Assembly: GCF_033898505.1 (NCBI RefSeq)
Contig: NZ_JAXAFK010000001.1
Coordinates: forward strand, 2,356,001-2,420,000
Reading direction: 5' to 3'
Length of the DNA stretch: 64,000 nt
Source: Pectobacterium carotovorum
GTDB taxonomy: Bacteria > Pseudomonadota > Gammaproteobacteria > Enterobacterales > Enterobacteriaceae
The position numbers and the translations under genes were made by a program. Numbering within the stretch: the first letter of the stretch is position 1; every line of letters begins with the position of its first letter. Below the pieces are notes generated by a model. It did not search any database. It was not told where the DNA came from and saw only the letters and a program-made list of their open reading frames with translations. This document shows, in pieces, positions 31,587 through 42,761 of this stretch.

Positions 31587-32723
31587 TTAACGTACATCCC
31601 GCACTGACGCTGTGAACCCCAGCGCGTTCAGGCAATCTGCGCTGTCAGCATCGGCGCAGATAACATGGAGTGACGACCATTCGCGTCGTTCCTGATAATG
31701 TTTGCGTAGGCGATCGAACTCGCCTTCCTGATGCGCAACGTGGCGCAACAGTGCATCGTCCCGGCGCACATCATACACCAGATGCACCAGACGTTTTAGC
31801 AACGCCTCATCCAGCGGTACGGTCAGAGTCACTTCGGCAAACTCTGGCTCAGGCAAAAGCGACGAAAGCGCCACCTGCTGAGGGGTTCCGATAAACTCGC
31901 TCCAGGCTTCAAAAACCTGCGTAGTGCCGCGCGCCTTCCCCTCCAGGGTATAACCGGCGATATGCGCCGTACCAATATCGACTCGCGCCAGCAGATCGGT
32001 TGATAATTCGGGCTCAGGCTCCCATACGTCAAGAATGACGCTGAGTTTTTTACCCCGCTGCAACGCCTCAAGCAGTGCAGCATTGTCCACCACCGGGCCG
32101 CGACAGGCGTTAATCAAAATACGTCCGTCCGCAAACGCGTCCAACACGTTGGCATCAACTAAATGATGGGTACGGTATGGGCCATCGAGATACAGCGGCG
32201 TGTGCAGCGTCAGAATGTCGGCATCGCGCACCAGCGTTTCTAGCGGCAGAAAATCGCCTGCATCACCGCGATCGGCACGCGGCGGGTCGCACAGCAGCGT
32301 TTTCACGCCCCAGGCTTTCAAACGCGCATCCAGGCGTCTACCAACGTTCCCCACGCCGACAATCCCTACGGTTTTATCACGCAGTTGGAAGCCATCACGC
32401 TCGGCCAGCATCAGCAAAGAAGAAAACACGTACTCCACCACCGCGATGGCATTGCAGCCGGGAGCAGCAGAAAACGCAATGCCGTTGGCGTTAAGCCAGA
32501 CATCATCAACATGGTCGGTGCCTGCCGTCGCACTGCCGACAAATTTTACTGCCGTACCAGACAGCAAATCCGCGTTCACCTTCGTGACCGAACGCACCAT
32601 CAGCGCATCGGCGTCTGCCAGCAGATCGCGTGGTAAAGGACGTCCCGGCACGGCGTGCACTTCGCCCAAACGACTAAATAGCTCGCGGGCATACGGCATA
32701 TTCTCATCAACCAGAATCTTCAT
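31587..32723 (-). CDS. pdxB: erythronate-4-phosphate dehydrogenase
   Basis: 378-residue D-isomer-specific 2-hydroxyacid dehydrogenase, second step of the DXP-dependent pyridoxal phosphate pathway. The NAD-binding motif [13 protein letters not shown] is central. The catalytic histidine is in [18 protein letters not shown]-terminal PdxB dimerisation domain is present. The ATG at 32723 ([12 protein letters not shown]) gives the E. coli length of 378. The longer frame to 32888 is not conserved. Confidence 0.97.
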   Translation of the reverse strand: MKILVDENMPYARELFSRLGEVHAVPGRPLPRDLLADADALMVRSVTKVNADLLSGTAVKFVGSATAGTDHVDDVWLNANGIAFSAAPGCNAIAVVEYVFSSLLMLAERDGFQLRDKTVGIVGVGNVGRRLDARLKAWGVKTLLCDPPRADRGDAGDFLPLETLVRDADILTLHTPLYLDGPYRTHHLVDANVLDAFADGRILINACRGPVVDNAALLEALQRGKKLSVILDVWEPEPELSTDLLARVDIGTAHIAGYTLEGKARGTTQVFEAWSEFIGTPQQVALSSLLPEPEFAEVTLTVPLDEALLKRLVHLVYDVRRDDALLRHVAHQEGEFDRLRKHYQERREWSSLHVICADADSADCLNALGFTASVRDVR

Positions 32724-32993
32724 TGTCTTCTCCGACATCGGTAGCCAGCCAAAAAAAGCGGGGAGATATTTTGCCACCGAATGATGCAGAAACCCAAGGC
32801 AATTACAACGCGATGTCGTTCCGTCATCAGTTAGCATCAATGAGGACCTTACAAGATGGGGGGTCATAGGAAGCCAATCGCCATACAAGGTTGATAGCCG
32901 TCACATGGCTCTGCTATGGTGTTTGCCGTTGCGGCACTTGCCCTATTTTTATCTCCCAGATTGGCAACCGATGCGTTTTCCGTCTGGTCTGTT

Positions 32994-33887
32994 ATGAGAA
33001 ATCCAACGTTGAACGCCCTATTTCCCACCATTGCCGTCCTGATCTGGTCAATTAATGTCATCGTTAACAAGCTCTCCGCGAGCGTCATTGACCCGGCCGC
33101 TATCTCATTTTATCGCTGGCTACTGGCATTCCTCGTCATGACGCCGTTCATGCTGCCAACCCTACGCCATCATGCGGTAGCCATTCGCCAACACGCCTGG
33201 AAGCTGCTGGTGCTGGGGTTGCTCGGCATGGTGCTATATCAAAGCCTGGCCTACTACGCAGCGCACTCGATCAGCGCCGTGATGATGGGAATCATGGGTT
33301 CGCTCGTGCCGCTACTCACCGTCCTGCTCAGCATTCCTCTGCTGCGCGTTGCACCTACGCTGGGTGTCGTACTCGGCAGCCTGCTGTCGCTGGCGGGAAT
33401 TGTCTGGCTGATCGGTGAAGGGCATCCAGAACAGATTCTGGCGCAGGGCATCGGCCCCGGCGAATTTATGATGTTTTGCGCGTCGTTGTCCTATGCACTC
33501 TATGGCGTGTTAACCAAACGCTGGAGCATCCCCTTGCCCAACTGGGTATCGCTCTATGTGCAAATTGCCTTTGGCGTGGTGATACTGATTCCAAATTTCC
33601 TGCTGACGGACAATGTGCAGCTTACTGCCCAAAACCTGCCGCTGGTGATTTTCGCTGGCATCATGGCCTCAATCATCGCACCTTTTCTATGGATTCAGGG
33701 GGTTATGCGTCTGGGAGCCAGTAAAGCCGCCATCTTTATGAACCTGACGCCTATCTTTACGGCAATGATAGCGATTGGTTTTTTGCACGAGCCTTTGCAT
33801 CATTATCATCTGATTGGCGGCGGCATCACGCTACTCGGCGTTATCCTCGCCCAGCGTCTGCGTACCCCGCTGGGTCGCACCTCATGA
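32994..33887 (+). CDS. EamA-family (DMT superfamily) membrane transporter
   Basis: 297-residue ten-helix drug/metabolite transporter-type permease with two EamA repeats: about residues 8-135 (IAVLIWSINVIVNKL) and 155-290 (FMMFCASLSYALYGVLTKRW). The substrate cannot be told from sequence. I start at the ATG at 32994 (MRNPTLNALFPTIAV), since the upstream 26 codons are not membrane-topology-like. It lies between pdxB and flk, where E. coli has no gene. Confidence 0.85.
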   Translation: MRNPTLNALFPTIAVLIWSINVIVNKLSASVIDPAAISFYRWLLAFLVMTPFMLPTLRHHAVAIRQHAWKLLVLGLLGMVLYQSLAYYAAHSISAVMMGIMGSLVPLLTVLLSIPLLRVAPTLGVVLGSLLSLAGIVWLIGEGHPEQILAQGIGPGEFMMFCASLSYALYGVLTKRWSIPLPNWVSLYVQIAFGVVILIPNFLLTDNVQLTAQNLPLVIFAGIMASIIAPFLWIQGVMRLGASKAAIFMNLTPIFTAMIAIGFLHEPLHHYHLIGGGITLLGVILAQRLRTPLGRTS

Positions 33888-33991
33888 GACCCGCCTGATA
33901 TTCGTGCCGTTTTACGCGACGCATGACTATCGGCCGTCACGGGAGATTGCTATGATTCATCTCAATCATGACGGCAGTGAGGATAACCGAT

Positions 33992-35236
33992 ATGCAACCT
34001 GTAAGTGGCCCAGGTGCCCCGCTGCCCGGCGAACGTCCGGTTACGCCGACCACCACATCCTCGGCCTCATCCGCCTCGAATACCACGGGTTCAGCCAACG
34101 GCGATCGGCCGCTCACGCTGGCGCAGCGCACCACGCTGGAAAATCTGGTGCTTAAAGTTGCCGCACTGACAACATCAAAGGCCGCGGAAGTCTGGACAAC
34201 GGTAAAACAGGGATTAGGTCTGGCAGAAAATAGCGAACTGCAATCCCGCCACTACCAGCCTGCCGAGCAAATACTCCAGACGCGTTTAACGCAGGCACAA
34301 GATAACGGCGGGCGTCAGCAGTTGCTTCAACGCCTGACGGATATGCTGTCTCAGGGAAATAATCGTCAGGCAGTCAGTGATTTCATCCAGCAACGGTTCG
34401 GCAGCACGACGCTAAGCGCATTGAATAAAACGCAGCTACAGCAGGTTGTGACGCTGCTGCAAAATGGGCAAATCCCGCAGTCAACGGCACCGGCCAGCAC
34501 GGCGCAAACCGCTCAGGCCGCCAACTCGCCCGATCGTCCCCTCAATCCTGCTGAACAGCGCGGCCTGAATCAGTTAGTCACCCGCTTAGCAACCATGACC
34601 GGGGAACAGCCTGCAAGAGTCTTAAGCAATCTGATGATGATGCAGAATCTTAACGCGGGCGACGCCATCCCGTTAAAACATCTGCCGCTGATCACGCAGT
34701 TCCTGCAAGCACAGGTTGAGCTGCAACAGACACAAACGCTGCTGCGCGCCACCTCACCGGCAGCACAGGGAACCCCCACAAATGCGGGAACCGCAGGCGC
34801 AGCGCCAGAATCGCTGACAGCTAACACGACTAACGCGAATTCGTCGTCCGCCGTGAATCTATCATCACAGCCTCTACCGGCACAGAACGCACTGCTTTCC
34901 CCGAACCTCGCCCCGCTGCAAGCTTTGCTACAGCAGCCCATGACCGCGCAGGAACAGCACTTGCTGATGGATTACACGCAGAATCGCTTCAATATCGGCT
35001 TACAAACTCCGCTGACGCCGATGCAGGTCAGCGATCTGCTAACCTTCCTGTTCACACAGCGTATTCAGCGTGCGCAGGAAACGGATTGGACTACGACGTC
35101 ACAGCTGCTGCATCCGCTGTTTAACCCGCTGATTGCGTCACTGCCGCTCAGTTGGCAATCCCTGTTCCATAAGCCGATGTTTCTGGTGATTGTCAGCACC
35201 TGCGTGGCGGCATTTCTGCTCTGGGTTCTGATCTAA
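33992..35236 (+). CDS. flk: flagellar hook-length related regulator Flk
   Basis: 414-residue Flk/RflH-like protein, anchored by a single C-terminal membrane segment (MFLVIVSTCVAAFLLWVLI). In Salmonella it restrains premature export of FlgM before flagellar hook assembly is complete. The start MQPVSGPGAPLPGE follows GAGGATAAC. It is much longer than E. coli Flk (331), with added Thr/Ala/Asn/Gln-rich linkers between the conserved parts (SRHYQPAEQ.L; NNRQAVSDFI). Confidence 0.88.
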   Translation: MQPVSGPGAPLPGERPVTPTTTSSASSASNTTGSANGDRPLTLAQRTTLENLVLKVAALTTSKAAEVWTTVKQGLGLAENSELQSRHYQPAEQILQTRLTQAQDNGGRQQLLQRLTDMLSQGNNRQAVSDFIQQRFGSTTLSALNKTQLQQVVTLLQNGQIPQSTAPASTAQTAQAANSPDRPLNPAEQRGLNQLVTRLATMTGEQPARVLSNLMMMQNLNAGDAIPLKHLPLITQFLQAQVELQQTQTLLRATSPAAQGTPTNAGTAGAAPESLTANTTNANSSSAVNLSSQPLPAQNALLSPNLAPLQALLQQPMTAQEQHLLMDYTQNRFNIGLQTPLTPMQVSDLLTFLFTQRIQRAQETDWTTTSQLLHPLFNPLIASLPLSWQSLFHKPMFLVIVSTCVAAFLLWVLI

Positions 35237-35315
35237 CCGCCAGGCCCGTTAAAGGCAGGCTTATCGCTCATATCATCGTCAACAAAACTATCATCAACAA
35301 AGCCATCGCCAACAA

Positions 35316-35346
35316 AAAACCCCGCGGCTTGCGCCAGCGGGGTTTT
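35316..35346. terminator. bidirectional terminator between flk and fabB
   Basis: AAAACCCCGC / GCGGGGTTTT stem with an 11-nt loop and flanking A and T tracts, between convergent genes. Confidence 0.9.
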
Positions 35347-35379
35347 ATTTATTTGAGATAATGCCGAAGAATAATTCGA

Positions 35380-36597
35380 TTATTTATCGAGCTTTCTCAT
35401 CACCAGCGCAGCATTGGTTCCACCGAACCCGAAGCCGTTAGACATAACGGTTTTCAGTTTACGCTCAGTGGGTTCAGTAATGATGTTCATGCCTTCCGCA
35501 CGTTCATCCAGCGTATCCACGTTGATGCTCGGTGCAATAAAGCCGTGTTCCAGCATCAGCAACGAGTAAATCGCTTCCTGAACACCAGCGGCCCCCAGAG
35601 AGTGACCGGTCATCGCTTTGGTAGCAGAGATCGGCGGAATCTTATCGCCGAAGACTTCGCGAATCGCCCACAGTTCTTTCACATCACCTACTGGCGTTGA
35701 AGTACCATGTGTGTTGATGTAATCGATAGGCGTGTCAATATCCTGCATTGCCATCTTCATGCAACGCACCGCGCCTTCGCCTGATGGCGCAACCATATCC
35801 GCACCGTCAGACGTCGCACCGTAGCCGACGACTTCCGCGTAGATGTGCGCGCCACGCGCCAACGCGTGTTCCAACTCTTCGACAACAACCATACCGCCGC
35901 CGCCTGCAATCACGAAACCATCGCGATCGGCATCATAGGTGCGGGAAGCTTTTTCTGGTGTTTCATTGTATTTGGTCGACAGTGCGCCCATGGCATCAAA
36001 CTCACAGGCCAGTTCCCAGCACAGCTCTTCACCGCCACCGGCGAATACGATGTCCTGTTTGCCCATCTGGATTTGCTCAACCGCGTTACCGATACAGTGC
36101 GCAGAAGTCGCACAGGCAGAGCTGATGGAGTAGTTCACACCGTGGATTTTGAACGGCGTTGCCAGACAGGCAGAGACCGCTGAACCCATGGACTTGGTCA
36201 CGACATAAGGGCCAACGGCTTTCAGGCCACGCGGGCTACGCATCGCGTCAGCACCGAATACCTGATAGCGCGCAGAACCGCCGGAACCGGCAATCAGACC
36301 AACGCGTGGGTTATTCTGATAAACCTCATCGGACAGCCCGGAATCCTGAATCGCCTGCTCCATGGATAAGTAGGCATAAATCGATGCATCACTCATAAAA
36401 CGCACAATTTTGCGATCGATGAGGCCAGTGGTGTCCAGTTTGACATTCCCCCAGACGTGACTACGCATACCGGAATCTTTCAGCTCTTGAGAGAAAGTAA
36501 TACCCGAGCGGCCTTCCCGCAATGATGCCAGAACTTCCTGCTGGTTATTACCGATGCTTGATACGATCCCCAGGCCAGTAATCACTGCACGTTTCAT
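35380..36597 (-). CDS. fabB: beta-ketoacyl-ACP synthase I
   Basis: 405-residue condensing enzyme KAS I, essential for elongation of unsaturated acyl chains. The active-site cysteine is in [12 protein letters not shown] near residue 163, and the two histidines are in [13 protein letters not shown] and [12 protein letters not shown]. Upstream are candidate FabR and FadR operators, matching the dual control known in E. coli. It is divergent from mnmC. Confidence 0.98.
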   Translation of the reverse strand: MKRAVITGLGIVSSIGNNQQEVLASLREGRSGITFSQELKDSGMRSHVWGNVKLDTTGLIDRKIVRFMSDASIYAYLSMEQAIQDSGLSDEVYQNNPRVGLIAGSGGSARYQVFGADAMRSPRGLKAVGPYVVTKSMGSAVSACLATPFKIHGVNYSISSACATSAHCIGNAVEQIQMGKQDIVFAGGGEELCWELACEFDAMGALSTKYNETPEKASRTYDADRDGFVIAGGGGMVVVEELEHALARGAHIYAEVVGYGATSDGADMVAPSGEGAVRCMKMAMQDIDTPIDYINTHGTSTPVGDVKELWAIREVFGDKIPPISATKAMTGHSLGAAGVQEAIYSLLMLEHGFIAPSINVDTLDERAEGMNIITEPTERKLKTVMSNGFGFGGTNAALVMRKLDK

Positions 36598-36647
36598 TTA
36601 ATACCTCTTCTTCCACTTATAGAGTTTGGGATTTCGCTTCGCACTTT

Positions 36648-36665
36648 AGCGTACAGTTGTAAGCT
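36648..36665. promoter_or_regulatory. candidate FabR operator of fabB
   Basis: AGCGTACAGTTGTAAGCT is an 18-bp near-palindrome matching the FabR site found upstream of fabA and fabB (AGCGTACA...TGT.CGCT). It is 51-68 bp before the fabB start codon. Confidence 0.7.
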
Positions 36666-36666
36666 G

Positions 36667-36683
36667 AACAAGTCCGATCAGCC
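36667..36683. promoter_or_regulatory. candidate FadR operator of fabB
   Basis: AACAAGTCCGATCAGCC resembles the reverse FadR consensus AACAGGTCNGACCAGTT at most positions. It directly follows the FabR-like site, as in E. coli, where FadR activates fabB. Confidence 0.65.
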
Positions 36684-36769
36684 GAACTATCGCGAAATTA
36701 TTGCTAAATTTGCGCCACGATATTCAGCTCGTTAAAATCTCGCCATCACTTGAATAATGAGCTTTTGTC

Positions 36770-38797
36770 GTGACGAACCTTCCCATCCAACATGCGTCGT
36801 TAAGTTGGAACGCTCAGGGTACACCTGTATCGCAACAGTTTGATGACGTCTATTTTTCGAATCAGGATGGGTTGGCTGAAACCCGTTATGTGTTTTTAAA
36901 GGGCAATCAGTTTCCTGAGCGTTTTGCCACGCATCCGCGCGCGGCCTGCGTGGTAGCAGAAACCGGCTTTGGCACTGGCCTGAATTTTCTCACGCTGTGG
37001 CAAGCCTTTGCCGACTTCCGTCAACAGCAGCCGCAGACGACATTGCGCCATCTGCATTTCATCAGCTTCGAAAAATTCCCTCTGCGCCAGCACGATTTGG
37101 CTGCCGCCCACGCCCAGTGGCCGGAGCTGGCCACATTCGCAGATGAACTGCGTGATCAATGGCCGCTCCCGCTGCCGGGCTGCCACCGTCTGATACTGGC
37201 ACAGGGGACTATCACGCTCGATTTGTGGTTTGGTGACGTCAACACTTTATTGCCTGAGCTGGATGACACCCAGAATCATCAGGTCGATGCCTGGTTTCTG
37301 GACGGCTTCGCACCTTCCAAGAACCCGGATATGTGGACAGATAACCTGTTTCAGGCAATGGCTCGTTTGTGCCGTAAAGAAGGCACGTTTGCCACCTTTA
37401 CCGCCGCGGGCTTTGTGCGTCGCGGTCTGCAACAGGCAGGATTTCAGGTCAGAAAAATCAAAGGATTCGGGCAGAAACGCGAGATGCTGAGCGGCATCCT
37501 TCCCGACACGCTTCCCGTTACTTCGCCCACGCCGTGGTATGCGCGCCCTGCGGCCAGTACGACTGACGATATTGCGATTATCGGCGGCGGTATCGCCAGC
37601 GTGCTGATGGCCCTTGCTCTGCAACGACGCGGCGCAAACGTCACGCTCTACTGCGCGGAGGCACAGCCTGCTACGGGAGCTTCCGGCAATCGTCAGGGGG
37701 CGCTGTACCCTCTGCTGAATAACCGGCACGATGCGGTATCCCGTTTTTTCTCCCTCGCGTTTGATTTTGCCCACCGCAGCTATACGGCACTGGCACAGCA
37801 GGGTCTGGTATTTGAGCACCAGTGGTGTGGTGTCAGCCAGCTTGCCTGGGATGAAAAAAGTGCGCGTAAGATCGAGCAGATTCTGCAAGGAGAGTGGCCG
37901 GAAGAGCTGGTCGTTAGCGTGGATGCGCAGCAGTTGGAAACGCAAAGCGGCCTAAATCCCGGCGTAGACGGCATCACCTACCCCGACGGCGGCTGGCTGT
38001 GCCCGGCGGAGCTGACGGCTTCTGCGCTGAAGCTGGCGGAGCAAAACGGCCTGTCGGTACAGATGAATACTACCGTTTCCGCACTGGAGAAAACGGACGA
38101 CGGCTGGGCGCTCACGCTGAGTACCGGCCAGCGGGTACATCATGCAGTCGTGGTACTGGCGAACGGTTATCACATTACCGACTGGCCACAAACCCGTGAT
38201 TTGCCGGCCTACGCCGTGCGCGGGCAGGTCAGCCATATTCCCACCAACCCTGTGCTGGGGCAGCTCAAGCAGGTTCTGTGCTACGACGGCTATCTGACAC
38301 CGGTCAGCCCGCACCATCAAACGCACTGTATCGGAGCAAGCTATGTACGGGGAGAGACACGCTGTGATTACCGGGAAGAAGAGCAGCAAGAGAACCGCCA
38401 ACGGCTGCTGAATTGCTTGCCTGACGCAGAGTGGGTCAAGACGATCGATGTCAGCGATGCACAAGCGCGTCAGGGTGTCCGCTGTGCGCTGCGCGATCAT
38501 CTGCCGCTATTAGGGGCCGTACCAGACTATGAACAAACCCTGGCAGAGTATAAAGAACGATTGCATCCCCAACACCGCGCCGACACGTTACCCAGCGCAC
38601 CCTACTGGCAGGATCTGTTTATCATCGGTGCGTTAGGCTCACGTGGGCTCTGCTCTGCCCCACTCGCGGCAGAAATTTTGGCTTCACAAATGTATGGAGA
38701 ACCGCTGCCGCTGGATCGCGACACGCTTGCTGCGCTAAACCCGAATCGCTTCTGGATAAGGAAACTGCTGAAAGGCAAACCCGTCACTCAGGATTAA
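36770..38797 (+). CDS. mnmC: bifunctional tRNA mnm5s2U34 biosynthesis protein MnmC
   Basis: 675-residue fusion enzyme completing mnm5s2U at the tRNA wobble position. The N-terminal SAM methyltransferase (MnmC2, about 1-255) has [14 protein letters not shown] and [15 protein letters not shown]. The C-terminal FAD oxidoreductase (MnmC1, about 265-675) has [15 protein letters not shown]. The start is a GTG at 36770, no in-frame ATG is nearby, and the N-terminus aligns with E. coli MnmC. A hairpin follows the stop. Confidence 0.96.
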   Translation: MTNLPIQHASLSWNAQGTPVSQQFDDVYFSNQDGLAETRYVFLKGNQFPERFATHPRAACVVAETGFGTGLNFLTLWQAFADFRQQQPQTTLRHLHFISFEKFPLRQHDLAAAHAQWPELATFADELRDQWPLPLPGCHRLILAQGTITLDLWFGDVNTLLPELDDTQNHQVDAWFLDGFAPSKNPDMWTDNLFQAMARLCRKEGTFATFTAAGFVRRGLQQAGFQVRKIKGFGQKREMLSGILPDTLPVTSPTPWYARPAASTTDDIAIIGGGIASVLMALALQRRGANVTLYCAEAQPATGASGNRQGALYPLLNNRHDAVSRFFSLAFDFAHRSYTALAQQGLVFEHQWCGVSQLAWDEKSARKIEQILQGEWPEELVVSVDAQQLETQSGLNPGVDGITYPDGGWLCPAELTASALKLAEQNGLSVQMNTTVSALEKTDDGWALTLSTGQRVHHAVVVLANGYHITDWPQTRDLPAYAVRGQVSHIPTNPVLGQLKQVLCYDGYLTPVSPHHQTHCIGASYVRGETRCDYREEEQQENRQRLLNCLPDAEWVKTIDVSDAQARQGVRCALRDHLPLLGAVPDYEQTLAEYKERLHPQHRADTLPSAPYWQDLFIIGALGSRGLCSAPLAAEILASQMYGEPLPLDRDTLAALNPNRFWIRKLLKGKPVTQD

Positions 38798-38810
38798 TGA
38801 GGAAGAAGAT

Positions 38811-38834
38811 GTGCTGGCTTGACTAAGCCAGCAC
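38811..38834. terminator. hairpin between convergent mnmC and yfcL
   Basis: 10-bp perfect stem GTGCTGGCTT / AAGCCAGCAC with a 4-nt loop, no clear T-tract. Confidence 0.6.
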
Positions 38835-38863
38835 TGATTGCTTAACGATGAGCACTGATGAAA

Positions 38864-39148
38864 TCAGTGTGTACTGTTCTGCGCCTGCTGGAACAGTCGT
38901 TCCCACATTCCGTTGACCAGTACCTGATCCGGCGGTGACAGTTCACCGTTTTTGATGGCATTATTAATACTGTCGCTAACGCGCACATGCAGGGCTTCAA
39001 GCGTGTGTTCCCCGTTTTCTTCCGCTTCTGCCACCGACACCGTCAGATGACCACGCAAGTAGCCACCAGCAAAAAGCTCGTCGTCGCTGGCATGTTCTAC
39101 CATGTCATCAATCAGCGCCAGAATGCGCGTTTCAAATTCTGCGATCAT
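38864..39148 (-). CDS. yfcL: YfcL family protein
   Basis: 94-residue conserved protein of unknown function, acidic and probably helical ([20 protein letters not shown] at the start). It is last in the aroC-mepA-yfcA-epmC-yfcL series, 33 bp after epmC. Confidence 0.9.
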   Translation of the reverse strand: MIAEFETRILALIDDMVEHASDDELFAGGYLRGHLTVSVAEAEENGEHTLEALHVRVSDSINNAIKNGELSPPDQVLVNGMWERLFQQAQNSTH

Positions 39149-39181
39149 TTCTTATCCTCAAATTTTTGCATTTCCCGCGCA

Positions 39182-39727
39182 TCACAGATCGGCTGGATAC
39201 GGGAAGCTCGCCGCCGTCAGCGGGGGCGTATTGTAAAACGATTGTAACGCGCGAATAAAGCATGCCGGACGAGCGGGAATGCCCTCTTCCAGATACTGCA
39301 TCACCTGCGCATGCACACGCCGCTGAAAATCAATGCGGTCCGGCTCGCAGTCGCCGTTCAGGTTGTCGCAGCTGACGTTAAACGGAAAGCCCGCAGCGAC
39401 ACAGAACAGCCAGTCGAAAGCCTGCGGTTTGATTTCTACTCCCTCAAACTGGCTTTGCGTCGCCGCATCGCGGCCATCCGGGCAGTACCAGTAGCCGAAA
39501 TCAACCTGCAAGCGCCGCTGGGCGCCGGCAATACACCAGTGAGAAATCTCGTGCAGCGCGCTGGCATAAAAACCGTGCGCAAACACAATCCGGTGATACG
39601 GGATGTCATCATCCGCTGGCAAATAAATCGGCTCATCGTCGCCTTTTACCAGACGGGTATTGTATTCATCGCCAAAGCAATCATTAAAAATATCAATCAG
39701 TTGCTGATAATGGTGCGTCGTTGTCAT
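39182..39727 (-). CDS. epmC: elongation factor P hydroxylase
   Basis: 181-residue EpmC (YfcM), which hydroxylates the modified lysine of elongation factor P after EpmA and EpmB. The metal-site motif HEISHW, from HGFYASALHEISHWCIAG, and YWYCPDGRDAATQSQFE are intact. I start at the ATG at 39727 (MTTTHHYQQLI) to match the E. coli start. Two upstream in-frame ATGs (39745, 39805) exist without better ribosome-binding sites. Confidence 0.93.
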   Translation of the reverse strand: MTTTHHYQQLIDIFNDCFGDEYNTRLVKGDDEPIYLPADDDIPYHRIVFAHGFYASALHEISHWCIAGAQRRLQVDFGYWYCPDGRDAATQSQFEGVEIKPQAFDWLFCVAAGFPFNVSCDNLNGDCEPDRIDFQRRVHAQVMQYLEEGIPARPACFIRALQSFYNTPPLTAASFPYPADL

Positions 39728-39755
39728 GTTATCTGTTGTTATCATAAAATTGTTA

Positions 39756-40556
39756 TCATAAAAACTGTCCCAGCCAGACAGCAATGTCGTGCCCATGGCT
39801 GTCATAAATCAGCTTGCCGCTCATGGTGGCGGAAACCAGCACCAGCATAGGACGAATCAGCTTTTGCCCTTTCGTCATCACCATTCTAGCCCCCAGCCGC
39901 GCGCCGAGGATCTGCCCGATCAGCATGACACCACCGACCACCCAGACCACCTGACCGCCGAGGATGAAGAACAGCAGTCCACCGAAATTAGAGGTAAAGT
40001 TCAGGATTTTGGCATTCGCCGTCGCTTTTGCCAGATTGAAGCCATACAGGGTGACAAACGCTAACGCATAAAACGACCCCGCGCCGGGGCCAAAGAAACC
40101 GTCATAAAAGCCGACGCAGCCGCCAGCCAGAATCGCAAACGGAAGGGGCGACAGGCGACGCTGCCGATCTTCATCACCGATTTTGGGCGTTAATAAAAAG
40201 TAGAGGCCGATGCCAATGATCAGCACCGGCAGCAGTTGGCGCAGAAAATCGGCGTGAATTTGTTGGATCAGCCAGGCACCAAAGGTCGAACCGGCAAACG
40301 TCAGCGCAATCGCCAGTTTCTGCTCGCCCAGATTCACCGCACGACGGCGGATGAAATAGAGGCTGGCGGAAAAGGATCCACCGACGGCCTGCAGTTTATT
40401 CGTTGCCAGCGCCTGCGCGGGGGATAGCCCCGCCGCCAGCAGGGCCGGGATCGTCAATAAACCGCCGCCGCCCGCAATCGAATCAATAAATCCCGCCAAC
40501 GCCCCGACAAAAAACAGCACGGCCAGCGTTTCTGGCCCAAGAACTAACCAGTCCAT
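39756..40556 (-). CDS. yfcA: TSUP-family membrane transporter YfcA
   Basis: 266-residue TauE/SafE-type permease. Multiple membrane helices and the family pattern GGGGLLTIPALLAAGLSPAQ appear near the N-terminus, with a repeat later (GFYDGFFGPGAGSFYALAFV). The substrate is probably a sulfur-containing or organic anion; this is inference from the family. It lies 32 bp after mepA. Confidence 0.9.
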   Translation of the reverse strand: MDWLVLGPETLAVLFFVGALAGFIDSIAGGGGLLTIPALLAAGLSPAQALATNKLQAVGGSFSASLYFIRRRAVNLGEQKLAIALTFAGSTFGAWLIQQIHADFLRQLLPVLIIGIGLYFLLTPKIGDEDRQRRLSPLPFAILAGGCVGFYDGFFGPGAGSFYALAFVTLYGFNLAKATANAKILNFTSNFGGLLFFILGGQVVWVVGGVMLIGQILGARLGARMVMTKGQKLIRPMLVLVSATMSGKLIYDSHGHDIAVWLGQFL

Positions 40557-40588
40557 AATTATTTTTTATCTCGCGACATAGTTATCCG

Positions 40589-41434
40589 TTATCTCGCAGC
40601 AAAATGTCTGTCGAGCAGTGCCTGACAAGAAGGAGGCAACGGCGGCGGTGTAGTTTTCTCTGGTGCTTCACTACTCGGCTGCTTTGGCTGGAACCAGCTG
40701 GTCAACTCGGCACCGCATCCGTCACCGAGTGGCGGATCGCTTTGCTCCTGACATTCCAGACTGTCTGCCGGGCAGCGCAGGCGCACGTGCATGTGCGCAC
40801 GATGCGCAAACCAGGGGCGAACTTTGCGCAGCCAGTCACGATCGTGACCCGCTTCTACGCACAGCTGTTTTTTAATCGCCGGATTGACGAAGATGCGCGT
40901 CACATCGCTATCCAGCGCGGCGGTTTTGATCAGGGTCGTGATTTCCGGTCGCCAGACGCGCGGATTAACGTTAAGCCCGCTGGCGTTCACCAAATCGATA
41001 GGCTGTGGCTTCAGCAGTTGCTGCTCGCTCCAGCGCTGTCTGGGCAGTTGCAGCCAGATGTCGACATCCAGCCCGGATTGGTGACTGGCGTGGCCGCTGC
41101 TGAAACGTCCACCGACAGGCATTCCCATATCCCCCACCAGCACATTACCCGAAGTCGTGCGCTTCACCTCGTTGCTCAGGCGGTGAATAAACGCCAGCAG
41201 ATCGGGGTGACCGAAATAGCGGCGCTGATCGACACGCATCACCTGATAGTCCAGCGACTGCAACGGCAGCGGCTGGGCACCGATGATACAGCCATTGGAA
41301 AAACTCCCAATTGACTGCGGCGTGCCCGCAACCGGATGCGTTATCTCCTGCCAGGGCGTTTTCGCCCACGCGGCGTTCGACCACAGCGGCGCACTCAGCA
41401 CCAGCGCGAGAACCCCGATTAACCCTTGTTTCAT
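40589..41434 (-). CDS. mepA: penicillin-insensitive murein endopeptidase
   Basis: 281-residue periplasmic LAS-type peptidase (M74) that cuts D-Ala-meso-DAP cross-links in peptidoglycan. The signal peptide is residues 1-24 ([20 protein letters not shown]). Zinc-site motifs are [16 protein letters not shown] and HMHVRLRCP. It is 7 bp after aroC and probably co-transcribed. Confidence 0.95.
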   Translation of the reverse strand: MKQGLIGVLALVLSAPLWSNAAWAKTPWQEITHPVAGTPQSIGSFSNGCIIGAQPLPLQSLDYQVMRVDQRRYFGHPDLLAFIHRLSNEVKRTTSGNVLVGDMGMPVGGRFSSGHASHQSGLDVDIWLQLPRQRWSEQQLLKPQPIDLVNASGLNVNPRVWRPEITTLIKTAALDSDVTRIFVNPAIKKQLCVEAGHDRDWLRKVRPWFAHRAHMHVRLRCPADSLECQEQSDPPLGDGCGAELTSWFQPKQPSSEAPEKTTPPPLPPSCQALLDRHFAAR

Positions 41435-41441
41435 TATTTTT

Positions 41442-42530
41442 TTACCAGCGAGGAACCTGACTGTTCACATCCCCACACTGTGCGCGTTGGCGCAGCAGGT
41501 GATCCATTAACACAATCGCCATCATGGCTTCGGCAATCGGCACTGCGCGAATACCGACACAGGGATCGTGGCGACCGCGCGTGACCATTTCAGTCGCTTC
41601 ACCCTGACGGTTGATCGTCTTTCCCGGCACCATAATGCTGGAGGTCGGCTTCAACGCCAGATGCGCAACGATGTGCTGACCGCTGCTGATCCCGCCCAAA
41701 ATGCCGCCAGCGTGATTGCTTTGGAAACCATCCGGCGTGATTTCATCACGGTTTTCGCTGCCGCGTTTGGTCACAACCGCAAAACCATCGCCAATTTCGA
41801 CGCCCTTCACGGCGTTGATGCTCATCAGCGCATGGGCCAGATCGGCATCCAAACGATCGAAGACCGGCTCGCCTAATCCGGCGGGTACGAATTCCGCCAC
41901 GACACTCACCTTCGCGCCAATAGAATCGCCCTCTTTTTTGAGCGCACGCATCAGTTCATCCAAGGCTTCCAGCTTGTCGACATCCGGGCAGAAGAACGGG
42001 TTTTGCTCAACCTGTTCCCAATCTTTCAGTTCGCAGGTGACATCGCCAATCTGCGACAGATAGCCACGTACCTTCACACCGTATTGCTGTTGCAGATATT
42101 TCTTCGCAATAGCCCCTGCGGCAACGCGCATCGCGGTTTCGCGCGCGGAAGAACGGCCACCACCGCGGTAATCACGCAGGCCATACTTTTGCTCATAGGT
42201 GTAGTCCGCATGACCGGGGCGAAAAACATCTTTAATCGCACTGTAGTCCTGAGAACGCTGATCGGTGTTTTCAATCAGCAGACCAATGCTGGTCCCTGTC
42301 GTCACGCCTTCAAAAACGCCGGACAGGATCTTGACCTGATCGGGCTCGCGGCGCTGCGTCGTATAGCGGGATGTTCCCGGACGGCGGCGATCCAAATCGT
42401 GTTGCAGATCCGCTTCCGTCAGCGGGATCCCCGGCGGTACGCCATCAACAATACACCCCAGAGCAATACCGTGGGATTCACCAAATGTAGTGACGCGGAA
42501 AAATTGCCCAATACTGTTGCCTGCCATCAC
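41442..42530 (-). CDS. aroC: chorismate synthase
   Basis: 362-residue chorismate synthase, last step of the shikimate pathway (reduced FMN-dependent). The family signatures [18 protein letters not shown] at the N-terminus, [12 protein letters not shown] and a [18 protein letters not shown] near the C-terminus are all seen. It is 231 bp downstream of prmB in the same direction and leads the mepA-yfcA-epmC-yfcL run. Confidence 0.98.
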   Translation of the reverse strand: MMAGNSIGQFFRVTTFGESHGIALGCIVDGVPPGIPLTEADLQHDLDRRRPGTSRYTTQRREPDQVKILSGVFEGVTTGTSIGLLIENTDQRSQDYSAIKDVFRPGHADYTYEQKYGLRDYRGGGRSSARETAMRVAAGAIAKKYLQQQYGVKVRGYLSQIGDVTCELKDWEQVEQNPFFCPDVDKLEALDELMRALKKEGDSIGAKVSVVAEFVPAGLGEPVFDRLDADLAHALMSINAVKGVEIGDGFAVVTKRGSENRDEITPDGFQSNHAGGILGGISSGQHIVAHLALKPTSSIMVPGKTINRQGEATEMVTRGRHDPCVGIRAVPIAEAMMAIVLMDHLLRQRAQCGDVNSQVPRW

Positions 42531-42761
42531 AACTCCTTCGCATGTGTTCTGTTTCTGCCCTACCGTCTAAACAGTAAGGCGAATAAATATCGTTATGACC
42601 GTTTAATCACGGCTGCTGACAGAGGTCGTTGAGCGGTAGTAACGGATAGATCGTAAAGACGCTGCAAGTACATCCCTGTAAGCTCGGATTGCGCCATCCA
42701 TGGCGCAAACGCTTTACTCTTCTATTCCGTTACTCCCGCCCTCACTTCGCAAATAGGTTTA

